Part shown: in pieces, positions 32,065 through 42,264 of the stretch
Layout of the letters: every line of letters starts with the position of its first letter
Numbering within the stretch: position 1 is the first letter of the stretch
From: Hyaloscypha bicolor E
Taxonomy: Eukaryota; Ascomycota; Leotiomycetes; Helotiales; Hyaloscyphaceae
NCBI RefSeq assembly: GCF_002865645.1
Contig: NW_020194517.1
Coordinates: forward strand, 434,001-498,000
DNA length: 64,000 nt
Direction of reading: 5' to 3'
Program-made: the position numbers and the translations under genes
Notes under the pieces: generated by a model
Seen by the model: the letters and a program-made list of their open reading frames with translations, nothing else
The model's database searches: none
Told to the model about the DNA's origin: nothing

Positions 32065-33456
32065 GATTACGGATTCACAAAAAACACAAAGGACGGGAAG
32101 AATGTATAATAGATGACAGGACCGTGCGTGCCATAGAACCAAAGGGCGAATATAGGAAGAAGATGTCCTTGTCATCCCAGAAAAGTAGATCAAGCCATTT
32201 TATATGTTGACCTCGAACGCAAGCAACAATCAGCAGCGCCATGGCTTCAGGGGTGGGTAGGGAGGTGCCCCGTGGATTCTCCGCTAAGACGGATACTGGG
32301 AGTCCTGAAATCTGCATCTTGAGCCCGGATCATGCTGCTGCCAAGGCTGAGAAATGAAAAGTCAATCTACATCTAATCCTATCAGCTGGACGTCAGCAGT
32401 TTGAACAGACCTCATGGTGACACTTACTCCACCAGTGACATTTGAGAACCTGTTTCTCGGCGTTGCTTGTCTTAACTTCTCGGGGGGCCGGGCCGGAGAA
32501 TGGCTCAGAAAGGAACATATTCTAGAAGAAAGGGCTCAGATAGAGTGTTCTTGGACGAAGGCTGCGCCTTTTCCCCAACAACGGGTTATTAAGGATCGCC
32601 CCGCTCAGCTCGAGGCTCGAGCATCGTGAAGGTGGAGTCAGTGGATTCCACCGGTAAGATTGCCGATTCAACGGGCATGCTAAGCCTCTTTAAGCTCATC
32701 ATCTGATGTCCCAAACTCCCCATTATGAAATTTCCCTTTATTGCTTGCTGCAAAGCAGATAGTTCTTTGGGACAGCCTGAGTGCTGGTTCTTGGCTTCAA
32801 AGACCGCGAGGGATTGAGCGGTGGAGAAACTAGTGTTTCAAACTTAAAATCACCTGTAGGTGCGAAACAACGTGAGATGGGATGTTCCGTGGAATCCGAT
32901 AGGATCTATTTTAAGCATCAGTCAACGTTGTATTTCGCAGATATCATGGAAGAATTTCTTCCGTGTATGAGAGATTCTCCTTCGTGGTTCCTGGTGATGA
33001 GGAGCTCGCATCGGTACCTGAATAATGCGGGGAAGCTTGTGCTCGACGGCAGTTCTTGGGTCGAAAAGCTTCCGTCTTGGAAGCTGGAAATGCGGAGAGA
33101 AAGTTTATGTATTGACGGTTTTCGACTTCTTGATAGTTTTTCTCGGGTTTGTTTCCCATGTTTCGGAATATTTGATTCCGGCAACCGCTACACGTGATCT
33201 GGTTCTCCAACCCTGAGCGCCCGAAACTTGCTTCAACCTTGGGAAACAGGATCGTTGGCAAAGTACGGGCTAGATGTTAGTTGCGTTTCAAAACACACCT
33301 TCGCGAGGATCCACCATAAGGGTGGCCAGAACTCGATAGATCTTCGGCTTTCTACCTTTAATTTTAACAACAACCTGATATCTTACAAGTACAATCTAAA
33401 CGACCATGCAGTGCTTTTCGGTTTTTCTACCCAATCTCCAATGCAAATCTACCGTC
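32065..33456. other. Gene-free stretch upstream of the polygalacturonase gene
   Basis: No gene is supported in these 1.4 kb. It includes the polygalacturonase promoter (next to 32064) and the 3' side of the TMEM135-like gene. Open frames up to 138 codons exist on both strands over the same bases, which argues against any of them being real. Confidence 0.45.
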
Positions 33457-35218
33457 TCACTGATTTAAGACTTCATGTAGAAGTTTCCCTAAAACGCCAC
33501 GAACCCGCTGCGGCTTCTCACCGACACACGTAAATACCACCGCCGTGCTCATTGCGAAAGCCAGCGTCTCTTTCCACTGATCTTCCATCAGATACCGTCT
33601 TGGGAGGAGCGTAGCCAATGCTCTCGGTGCAACAAAAAGACCAAGTTCTTTCCTTCGTCCTGCATTCTCGATCAAGACGCTCCATCCGCAAAGTGCGCAT
33701 CCACCACCAACACACATTCCAGAGTCAATCTGTTGACAGACTGGAGTGGATGTTCCTAATACACGAGGTCCGATACGAGTCCGTGTGAGGCAAATACCAT
33801 AATAAAATAATGCTATGAAGGTCCCCAGGAAGGCCGAAGAACGGGCTGAGGACTTCACCGCATTCGTGATCGCATTTTTCGATGGTTTTCGTAATGTAAG
33901 GAGAATGTTTAAGGGGAGGTAGGTCGAAAAGGCCCATACGAAAGACCGAGCGAATCTCGATACCGCATGGTACTCGCAATTCTTGCCAGTACCCATGTGG
34001 ACTATCTCGCATGGATAGGGGATGCTCTTCACAGGATCCCCGTACTCCAGAGGCCAATGATAGGTCTTGCACATACCTGCTAGGAGGTGAGCTTGTCCGG
34101 TCTCAACTCCGTATTTAATTTCGCCATAACGACAGCGGCGCAAAGCTATCAGGAGCCGCTGATCAACTGCTGCAGCCGACTTGATCCATTTGTTGTATGA
34201 ACGCGGCAGACGATCTGGCGTGTAAATCCAAGCCCACATGATCAAGGCGCAGGAAGTCGAGAAAATCAAGGAGTCAGCTAGAGTTGACACGGCAACATCG
34301 GTCTTCGAAACGTTAGCCAAATTTGAATAGAGAGTTAAACAATTTACCGTGCTCCGTTTCCCCGAACCCGTTCGTCTTGCTCTTCGATGCGACCACAGCT
34401 CTCCGATGATCACATCAAGTGCTCTGGTAACAGCGAAAAGCGACAAGTCCATGGTTCTACCTGCCCAACGGATGGGCCTTTCGACCCGTCCAGTAGGGGT
34501 ATCGACCGTCACATGGTCAACGAATGCATCACTGTCTTTTGATTGAAGGAGCTTCAGACTGAACCATGCAGCAATGAAAGTCGAAAGCCATCTTGCAAGT
34601 CTGCAAGAACGTTAGTAAATTTAGTCAAAGTGCCAAGCCCTGACAAGATTTGTTCCACAAAGACACCGGTGCTCAGCCATCGGGCGGGAAAGGAATCAGG
34701 AAGACATTTAGCACAAGGCACTGGGCTCTTGCTCTTGCCATTTTGCCGCGAGCCGAGCATGATCGAGTGCTGGGGTAACCGAGAGCCGACTTGACGACTG
34801 ACGAGATGCCGGGGCATTGGGAAAGCTTACCTCAACTGGGCTAACTGTGAAAGCTTTGCCGCAAAAGTAGCGAAAAGTTTTCGTAATGGTAACTAGCTAT
34901 AGACTTAGACTTGTGTAAGATGGGAAGCAGGGGGTCACGTGCCTGTAGTAAAGTTGAACCTCCGACAAGTGCGGCACAAAACGTAGGAAATCTTTGAAAC
35001 TCCAAGCCCCCTTTCAAGATACGAAACAGAGCTGGGAAAAAAGGGTCGTCGGGCTCCTCGTCGACCTTCTTCCGCCTTCGACTTAGATGTGTCAAGAGTA
35101 GAGTTAAAAGCCTCGGCCCCGTCGAAGAGGCATATCCCAGGACGTATGCTCGGAAAACCGGCCGCAATGCAGGAGGAATCACTTGCTCACTGCGTGGGGA
35201 GAGTTGCTGCATGGCCAT
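33457..35218 (-). CDS. TMEM135-like multi-pass membrane protein
   Basis: The protein belongs to the TMEM135 family, whose animal members act at peroxisomes and mitochondria in lipid and organelle homeostasis; the fungal role is not established. The exons on the minus strand are 35218-34943, 34892-34831, 34600-34348 and 34302-33457, giving 478 aa. Visible landmarks are VFRAYVLGYASSTGPRLLTL near the N-terminus, LARWLSTFIAAWFSLKLLQS, IMWAWIYTPDRLPRSYNKWI, CEIVHMGTGKNCEYHAV, and several hydrophobic helices (LNILLTL, FLGTFIALFYYGICL). The first intron (34893-34942) reads as GC-AG with donor GCACGT. The third (34303-34347, branch GCTAACG) is 45 nt, a multiple of three without a stop, so it could be retained silently. 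Confidence 0.82.
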
Positions 35219-36003
35219 GGGTAGAAAAGAAGCCTCCTCCTCCCTGAAAGACCAGCGAATCTGTTTGCACCTTTAACACTGCAACGCTGTGGCGGCCGGA
35301 TGACGAGAAAACTTCTTGTTTGAACAGGGCTGATCGTGCACTCTCAGATCCAGCGTTGTACAGTAGGGGGAGATGCGGGTCATGTCGGTTTGAAGAAAAA
35401 CGTCACATACAACTTTGCAAGGGGCTTGGTGGCCGAGGATTCGCAAACGGCCCAGAAGGGAAGTCTACCCCGGAATTTGATACATGCGTAGATCTGGAGA
35501 AGCGGCTTTGCACCTCGGAAATCGAAATTGCTGTGCTGGTTTTATGCGGCCCTTGGCAGAATGAAGGCCTTCCTGGTCGTAAATACGCAAAGGCGGAAAG
35601 AAAAGGGGCGCCGGGGATCCCAAGGCTTGAAGGACCGTCAATTGCTGTTCGGGAAGGAGGATATCCAAGATCTTGTCCTCGATCTTGTTCTCGATCCTTG
35701 AGGGTCGAAGCGAGGGGTCGAAGCAGGGGTCGAGAGGCAGCAGGCGGGAGGCAGACGGACGTTGACGCAGGACGCCGTCGTAGGGCCGTTTGTGGCTTTC
35801 CCTTTCCTTCGCGGCACCGAGTCAGCTCGAAGAGCGTACAGTAATAACAGCTGCAATAACAACGGTGCACAGGGAGCAGAAGAGTGCGTGCGGTGAAGAA
35901 TGGGCGGAATTGAGAATAATATGGTACGTAGGTGGTCTGCGTGGCGGCAATTGCTGGCTGGGAAAGGGGGGGACGTGGCGCTGGGGCGGGAAAGTGGATG
36001 GAC

Positions 36004-36032
36004 GGTGGATGGTGGATGGTGGATGGTGGATG
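36004..36032 (+). repeat. 7-nt tandem repeat (GGTGGAT)4
   Basis: Four head-to-tail copies of GGTGGAT lie in the region upstream of the bHLH gene. It is a minisatellite-like run with no assigned function. Confidence 0.7.
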
Positions 36033-36607
36033 GGATACACCGAGGTTCCTGCCTTAGCAGGCGCAAGGCCGGAGAATCGCGCAAAACAAAGAAAGAACAG
36101 AAGAATACAAAAGACTCGCGATCTCTGCAGCCCGAATAGGAATAAGGGAAAGGGAAAAGCGAGTCGCATCACGGCCCACGGCGCATGGCTCACGGCTCTT
36201 TATATTGTGCGCACCTATCACGTCCACGTCCCGTGTCCGGGCAGAGGGAGAGGCTCGGTGGTTTGCGGCATCTGTTTCGCGGAGAGCACTAGCGCAACAG
36301 GCCCACGCTTGGCCTTCCCTCCCCTCCCCCCTTCTGCTCTGCAACGGCTCCAGCCTCCAGCCTCCAGCTGCTGGAAGATTTGCATGTGAACATCAACTTC
36401 AACCCACCAGGCCGACCAGCACTAGCCAAAGGCTCCAGCCCTGGGCCATACGAGAGCTTCGTTATATGCATATATGCATACGCACAACTTGTGGAGATCC
36501 CGCAGCTCTGGATTTCGTTTTTGAGAATTGTTGGGAACTGTTGAAGTCTCGACCAAACCGTCTTTAAATCTCGCCGAAAGCGCCCCTCCCCTCCTCCAGT
36601 CAGCCGA

Positions 36608-36637
36608 CTGCCTGACTGCCTGCCTGCCTGCCTGCCT
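36608..36637 (+). repeat. Tetranucleotide TGCC repeat
   Basis: Several tandem TGCC units, interrupted once by TGAC, lie about 320 bp upstream of the bHLH start codon. It may be part of the leader. Confidence 0.7.
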
Positions 36638-36952
36638 ACCCGCGATCTCGAATACCCGCGCCGCCATATTGCATCCCCACTGCCCAAAGTTCGAGCTCCA
36701 AGAAGCTCGCAACCTTACGTGCAGCGAATTGTCCTGGCCGCTGGCAACGTCTACGTTCGAACGCAGACTCCTGTGGCCTGGGAGACTTGCCCCCCGCCGT
36801 CCTGTCAGTTTGCGGAACCAAGTACCACCGCACAGAAGAGGCTTCTTTATGGGGGACGAGATACGACGTCGCCGTTGAACGTTTGCAACGACGACACGAA
36901 TACAGCGTGGTGGGGTCATTGAGTTTCCTCGCAACTCGGCGTTACGGCACTC

Positions 36953-38347
36953 ATGCTCGCGGTTCAGCGTCCCAGTATGGGTTCATCGAAACCACCGAAC
37001 CTCGAGATGCCTTTTGGCTGTTGGTCTCCGTTGCACAAGCACTGGGAGACATCCGCTGACTCTGCCGCAGATTCCTTCGACACCTCTGGCTCCAACTTCC
37101 CCTTCCCTTCACCTACAGCGCCTGCCCCAGGTCCCTCTATCCTCGATGACAACGAATCCAAATTTCTCGATAGCTTCTTCGATGGTGTGAGCTCGGATCA
37201 GTTCAACTATGACTTTTTCAATAATCCTCCAGATGGCTCCGAGCTTAGCCTTGGGTGGGAGGAACTACCGCCAACGTTCATGGGGACAACTTCTTCGTTT
37301 GGCCAACAACCACAGCCCGGAAATCATGGATTCTCGGATATGAGCTTTGGCAATATGAACTCTCAGATGCATACCGTACCGCAAATACCTTCCTCCACAT
37401 CCGCGGATGTTCTGGCCGCGGCTACGTTATTACAAAATGGACCACATGGTAGATCAATGGGTATCCAGGATGGCATGTTTCGTGAGGATATTCCAAGACC
37501 AACAAACGGCCAAGTGAGGCATCAATCGATAGCTCAACAAACACCTCGATCACAAGCTGACTTTCAGCAACGATTACCTGCTGACGAGTTCATGCGGGAT
37601 AACTTTTATACGGACATGGTGTTTGGACCCCAGAGCAGCTCATCGATGCGACATCGAGGAGTGGACCAAAAGGCCGACATTCGTTGGGGATCTGATGTAG
37701 GCTTTGCAAGTGCTCAAGGCTTCGTTCCTCCTGACCATCAGGAAAATGTGGTGGCTACGGAACGTTCACATATCAAAGCTGTGGAAGAAGCATTTTCACT
37801 CAACAAGATTTCCCACGCACCGAGCAGTGCCGACACTACCCGACCTCCAAGTCCAATTGGAGGCCCGTCATCACACCAAAGAACAAGATCGATTGGGCAA
37901 AAGGGGGAGCAGGAGGATATGGATTCAAGAACACGGAAGCGGAGGAAGAGCAAATACCAAGAAGACGCGGATGATGATGACGAGTCACCCGCTTCACCAA
38001 CATTTAAGCCTGGCGTTAAGAAACGGAAATCCAAGAAAGGATCTGAAGAGTCACCGGAATCGGAACAAGCAAGTAAACGACGGAAATCTGCTGCCGCCGC
38101 TGCTGCCAAAGCAGTACGAGAAAACCTCACTGAGGAGCAGAAGCGCGAAAATCACATCAAGAGTGAGCAGAAACGTCGAACTCTAATCCGGGAAGGTTTT
38201 GAGGATCTGGGAGAATTGGTACCAGGACTAAAGGGCGGTGGGTTCAGCAAGAGCGCTGTACTCATCATGGCTGCGGATTGGCTGGAGGAGCTAATACATG
38301 GGAACGGGATTCTACAGCACAGGCTCGACCAACTGGAAGGCCGGTAA
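36953..38347 (+). CDS. bHLH transcription factor
   Basis: This is a single-exon 464-aa protein whose C-terminus is a basic helix-loop-helix DNA-binding and dimerisation domain. The basic region is RENHIKSEQKRRTLIREGF, helix 1 continues EDLGELVP, the loop is GLKGGGFSKS, and helix 2 is AVLIMAADWLEELIHGN, ending with HRLDQLEGR. The basic region keeps the H-E-R pattern of E-box binders in the form H..SEQKRR. The domain resembles fungal Ino4-type factors, but the target genes are not known. The N-terminal 380 residues are disordered, rich in Ser, Pro, Gln and Asp, with nuclear-localisation-like RKRRKSK and KKRKSKK blocks. ATG 36977 (MGSSKPPN) is an equally plausible start. The long, repeat-rich upstream region suggests leader-based control. 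Confidence 0.88.
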   Translation: MLAVQRPSMGSSKPPNLEMPFGCWSPLHKHWETSADSAADSFDTSGSNFPFPSPTAPAPGPSILDDNESKFLDSFFDGVSSDQFNYDFFNNPPDGSELSLGWEELPPTFMGTTSSFGQQPQPGNHGFSDMSFGNMNSQMHTVPQIPSSTSADVLAAATLLQNGPHGRSMGIQDGMFREDIPRPTNGQVRHQSIAQQTPRSQADFQQRLPADEFMRDNFYTDMVFGPQSSSSMRHRGVDQKADIRWGSDVGFASAQGFVPPDHQENVVATERSHIKAVEEAFSLNKISHAPSSADTTRPPSPIGGPSSHQRTRSIGQKGEQEDMDSRTRKRRKSKYQEDADDDDESPASPTFKPGVKKRKSKKGSEESPESEQASKRRKSAAAAAAKAVRENLTEEQKRENHIKSEQKRRTLIREGFEDLGELVPGLKGGGFSKSAVLIMAADWLEELIHGNGILQHRLDQLEGR

Positions 38348-40330
38348 ATCCAGTCAAGGGCTAAAATGGGTTATTGGCGAAAAGGGCATGTATGGAGTAC
38401 TGATGATTTATCACGGGGCGGCACGGTGGTTTATGATACACAAGAACATCTGTAATGGGGTCCCTCGGCAAAGAGGACAAAGGGGTCTCTCAGCTTGGCT
38501 GAGCAGGCGGGTGGGTACACTCAAAGGGCGGATACGTACTGTAATCTCAAACATACAGACTGCAAGGATCTGATATGGACAAATCAATTGACAACTTGCT
38601 GTTTGGGGCTGGCTCTTCGATTCTCCAAATCCAAGGTGAATCGGGTTCTGCTCACTGTTCGTACCTCGGCTCCCCTCTCAGCCATTTCTCCTGGCATGGC
38701 CAATCGCAAGTGCTTCCCAACTTTATTTTCTCTGTCACTTTGATTGGCTCCATACCATCATTGTACCAATGTCCACTTCTCGTCATCCCAAAACGCCATC
38801 CAGCGCTCAGCGCTGCAAGCTGACTCGGCAGGAATTAGCTAGACTGTGTACCAGCTCTTTACACTCGTCCCCCAGGAGCCTGCGAACTGAACGCCATCCA
38901 GCGTTGCAAACTGACTCGGCAGGAATTAGCTAGACCGTGTACTATCTCTTTACACCCGTCCCCCAGGAATTTACGAACTGACTGCCCGTCTCTTCAACCA
39001 GGCAGCTCTATTGCCATGCCCAGAGTCTCTCGCACGCCAGCAGTTTCGATCAAGCAGCCGTCGGCAACCTATCCACAGACGTTGTATGGATGTTGAAAAA
39101 TTACGAACGGCGCAGAGGGCATCACTTCAGGGAGGATCAATTCGCGACGTATTTCCAGTCAACGTTGAACAGTCCGCCCGTTTGAATCTTTGATACGACA
39201 AATCCGAGAGTTTGTTGGCTCCAGACATATTTTACGGACCACTATGCGATCTCGCACAGCATGTAATGGATAAGCCCTCTCTGGCCAGTACCCACGTTGA
39301 CGCTGATAAAGCAGAAATCTTGGCCTTGGGCGAAGACGACTTCTACTAGCACTTTGCAGAGATACTTCTTATGCAAATCGTACTCTAAGGTTTCGACGCT
39401 TCGTTTCCTCTCACAGCGTAGCCCCATGGCCATCAAAACGTATATAGCACTCCTCTAGGGAGAGTATGCAAACTCTACGTTAAATGTTTAGAAGTTGGAG
39501 AGAGATCGTTACGCAATAGAGCTCGCTGTCGATACATGACAGGCAACTAGGATATACGATACCTTTCGCTATCCAGGCACGGCACCCATCAATCTTCTAT
39601 ACTTGCCGTGCAAGGACGGAAATGCTATCCCGAAGCCCTATTTTTGTCCATCACATTCGCTTGCTTGTGCTGCCAACTTTGTAGATATGATTGCCAAAGC
39701 TGATGGCACACCACAGGTGGGCAAGCCGTCGAATAGAATCAGGACGACTGCGGTAGATATCGGCAGCTGTAGGAGTTCAATGTACTGTCCGAGAAGAACA
39801 GAAAGATTATGTTAGTTCAGTTGGAGAAGAAAGGTGAGCGGGCCGAGTTTTTTGCTTCATTTTGGCGTAGAAAGGTTTTTGGAACCAGATTTGGTTGTGA
39901 GAGCCAGTGGATTGAGTGTTTGGAATTGAAATTGGTTATTGAGGGTTGGGTGAGGTGGGGCTAGGTTATCGTTCGAGCATTGGAGCAGAATAGAGAGAGT
40001 GTGAGTAGGCGATGGATCTTTTGGTTGCGCAGCTTGGCTTGGAAGAGGATGTTGTTAGGTGGAGGTGGAGGAACGGCTGTGATTGAAGTAATGACTACGG
40101 GATGTTTCAGAGGTCAGAAAGGATTTTGAAGTGATGGGACTTGATTGAAGTACAATTGTGGAAAGATTTCTATATGTTCTTCTCGTGTACCTATGACTCA
40201 TCTCCTCTAATAAACGTATTCTTCGACCTAATACAGTTCTGACGAGCCGAGCTTTATTGTAACAGCAGCATCAATCTTTTGGAAACTTGATATCCTATAT
40301 TGGATCCGGTTCTGCAACCATTTCCGTCCC
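38348..40330. other. 2-kb gene-free stretch with a tandem duplication
   Basis: No gene is supported between the bHLH gene and the 2EXR gene. The only clear structure is a two-copy tandem repeat at 38793-38985. Open frames are under 100 codons and without motifs. Confidence 0.5.
38793..38985 (+). repeat. Two-copy tandem repeat, period 98 bp
   Basis: The sequence starting ACGCCATCCAGCG at 38793 recurs at 38891. The copies share CTGACTCGGCAGGAATTAGC, the TAGACYGTGTAC that follows, CTCTTTACAC and GTCCCCCAGGA, with scattered substitutions. It lies in non-coding DNA. Confidence 0.8.
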
Positions 40331-41731
40331 CTAAGGAGCAGAATCGGCGAAAGAAAATTTGATCTTGTGCCTCGTGTTGCTGACACGGTTCTGTAAATGC
40401 AATTCCGCAGCGGTCAACCGGTAGGCAGGCCCTCTGGTCGCCCTTCTGGCATCATGAGCTGCCTTGTCATCCAAAAGCTTCTGCAGCAAGCCTTTTTGCA
40501 ACTCGATCTTATAATCGATCGACGGAATGACGAAATACGATTTCCCATCTGCTACATCTTTCCTCTCTTTGTAATCTTGAAAATCATTCATTTCCTCTTT
40601 CAACGAGCGAACCATATTGCGACACCAGCGAGGAGATCCCTTATTCGGTAGTTTGAATGTGCTGTCTTCGATGCCCCAGTTGCCGTTCTCAAAGATATCA
40701 TGGTTATAAAGAACGATTTCCGAGGCAGACTCGGAGGGAGGTGTGCCGTAAAATTTCTCGAGATCCTTTTGCTGGCACCCAACCACGAGGGTGAGGTGTT
40801 GGATTCCGCTGAAGAAATTCAATAGGGAGTACAGATACTTTTTCAAATGCCAGGTCGATCGACCCTCCGAGGCTAGAATTGCAAGATTTTGCACCTTGCT
40901 GAGGTCTGTGATTGTGTTGAGATATTTCAAGTTGAGAGAAGGGGAGGGTTCGTGCTTTTGAAATGCCATCTCCGTCAGGTAGAGGATGTCCCTTTCAAAA
41001 TTAAAGTAAGTTTCGCGCAAGTTTTGGCATCCACCTAGTTTGAAAGCTTTCTGGTAGTGCTTTGAAGCAATTTCGTAGGACATATAACAAGCCAGCAGCA
41101 GTAGTGGAACAGGACAATCCGAGGTAATACCCCATTTCGGTTTGGGCGTTACATTCTCTGCAGCTTCCGTTTCCATCTGGCAGGGTTGTTTCCTGGCCAA
41201 AGGCCGCGTGATGATTTCAACAAGTCTAGGTCCGGCTCCGACGATAGTGAACTCCCAAATCAGTACCTGTAACTCGTCAGGTAGGTTGGGGAACTTCGTG
41301 AAAAGTACCCTCGTCTTGCCTTCAGATTCGGGGGGCGTGCCTTGCTCGGCTTTAAGCTTTCGAAAGATGCCTTTCTTGACTTTAGGCTTCAAAGAAATGT
41401 ATTCCTTGACGCCAGGCTTGGAAGACATGCCTTTCTTAGTGATGTCGGTCCAGGACGGTCGATAGCTGCTAGAATGAAAATTAGCAAGCGAAAGCAGGTC
41501 AAATGTGGCCTAGTGGTACCTTGCTGAGTGTGACAATCTTGAGGAAAGTCCAGCAGGTGTGACATGAGACGATTCATATCTTGATTGGCTCCTGGTGTGT
41601 GTATCTATGATATGTTAGCATTTTATACCCAAGGCTTCCGTGCTGGGAAGCTCGCCTGGGGATCTGCTAGTTGCAATGTCCAGCATAGCCTCAGAGGTCG
41701 CATTGGTAATGTTTGAGACTTCGGAAGGCAT
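40331..41731 (-). CDS. 2EXR-domain protein
   Basis: The protein carries the fungal 2EXR domain at about residues 110-145 (FPNLPDELQVLIWEFTIVG then PRLVEI), a family expanded in Leotiomycetes and of unknown function. The large 3' exon is 41468-40331. Two upstream exons are inferred because they extend the frame smoothly (SRYESSHVTPAGLSSRLSHS then SYRPSWTDITKKGMSS): 41604-41520 and a first exon from ATG 41731. The intron between the first two is either 41605-41628 (24 nt, GTATAA..CATAG with branch GCTAAC) or 41605-41655 (51 nt, donor GCGAGC). The 51-nt option gives 432 aa, and both keep frame. A conservative start at 41428 gives 365 aa. The first exon is the least certain part. Confidence 0.75.
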
Positions 41732-42264
41732 TGCGAAAGGTAATTGGTTTATTAACAGTAAGTGAGAGGTTGAATGGGGATTATGTGGTTTGTATTGGAC
41801 GAATTTGAAACGGAACAAGTGTGATGAGGATTTGGATTGTAAATATGTAGAGTTTTGAGAACAAGGAGTAGGCAATTCTGAAATAAACTGAACAGGAACG
41901 CATCTTAGTCCAAGCGTGTTTTGCGGAAATCACTATAGGACCCAAGATGAGGAAGTGGCAGAGCAACCACGTGACAACCCGCTTTTGGCTCGTTTTGAAG
42001 GGAACTACGACCCACGACCTCTAGCTGCCCCTTTCGCCTCCGCCGGCCAATTGACACCGAAATTGAGTAGTAGTGTTCCCTCCCTGGATCGCCCAAATAC
42101 CATGACTCCAAGCCGCGATCCAGGGGCACGAGTACGCTGATCTGGGTTTCTAGACCCAGCTCCGCCGTCAAAACTTGGTACATGTTGAAAAGTTTGGTGT
42201 CCAAAGAGTCTTGGGACATTGTTACACTAAACAGGATATTTCTTCCTGGCACAGTTATAAGATT
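41732..42264. other. Intergenic, Pol iota 3' side to 2EXR 5' side
   Basis: No gene is supported. A 115-codon minus-strand frame (42252-41905) and a 74-codon plus-strand frame overlap each other and show no family motif. The region should hold the 2EXR promoter and the polymerase 3' UTR. Confidence 0.45.

Larger units (their letters stand above)
35219..36952. promoter_or_regulatory. Long leader/promoter region between the TMEM135-like and bHLH genes
   Basis: This 1.7-kb stretch between divergent genes has no supported CDS. It is rich in low-complexity repeats, including GATCTTG/GGGTCGAAG runs near 35670-35740, four copies of GGTGGAT at about 36004-36032 and tandem TGCC at about 36608-36637. 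Overlapping open frames up to 174 codons occur on both strands and look like products of this composition. It probably includes a long 5' UTR of the bHLH gene. Confidence 0.45.

Noticed and set aside
35320..35844. 174-codon plus-strand frame of Arg/Gly-rich composition
   Set aside because: It arises from low-complexity repeats and is overlapped by equally long frames on the other strand.
41905..42252. 115-codon minus-strand frame between the 2EXR and polymerase genes
   Set aside because: No motif; an overlapping opposite frame is similar in quality, and no splice link to either neighbour was found.
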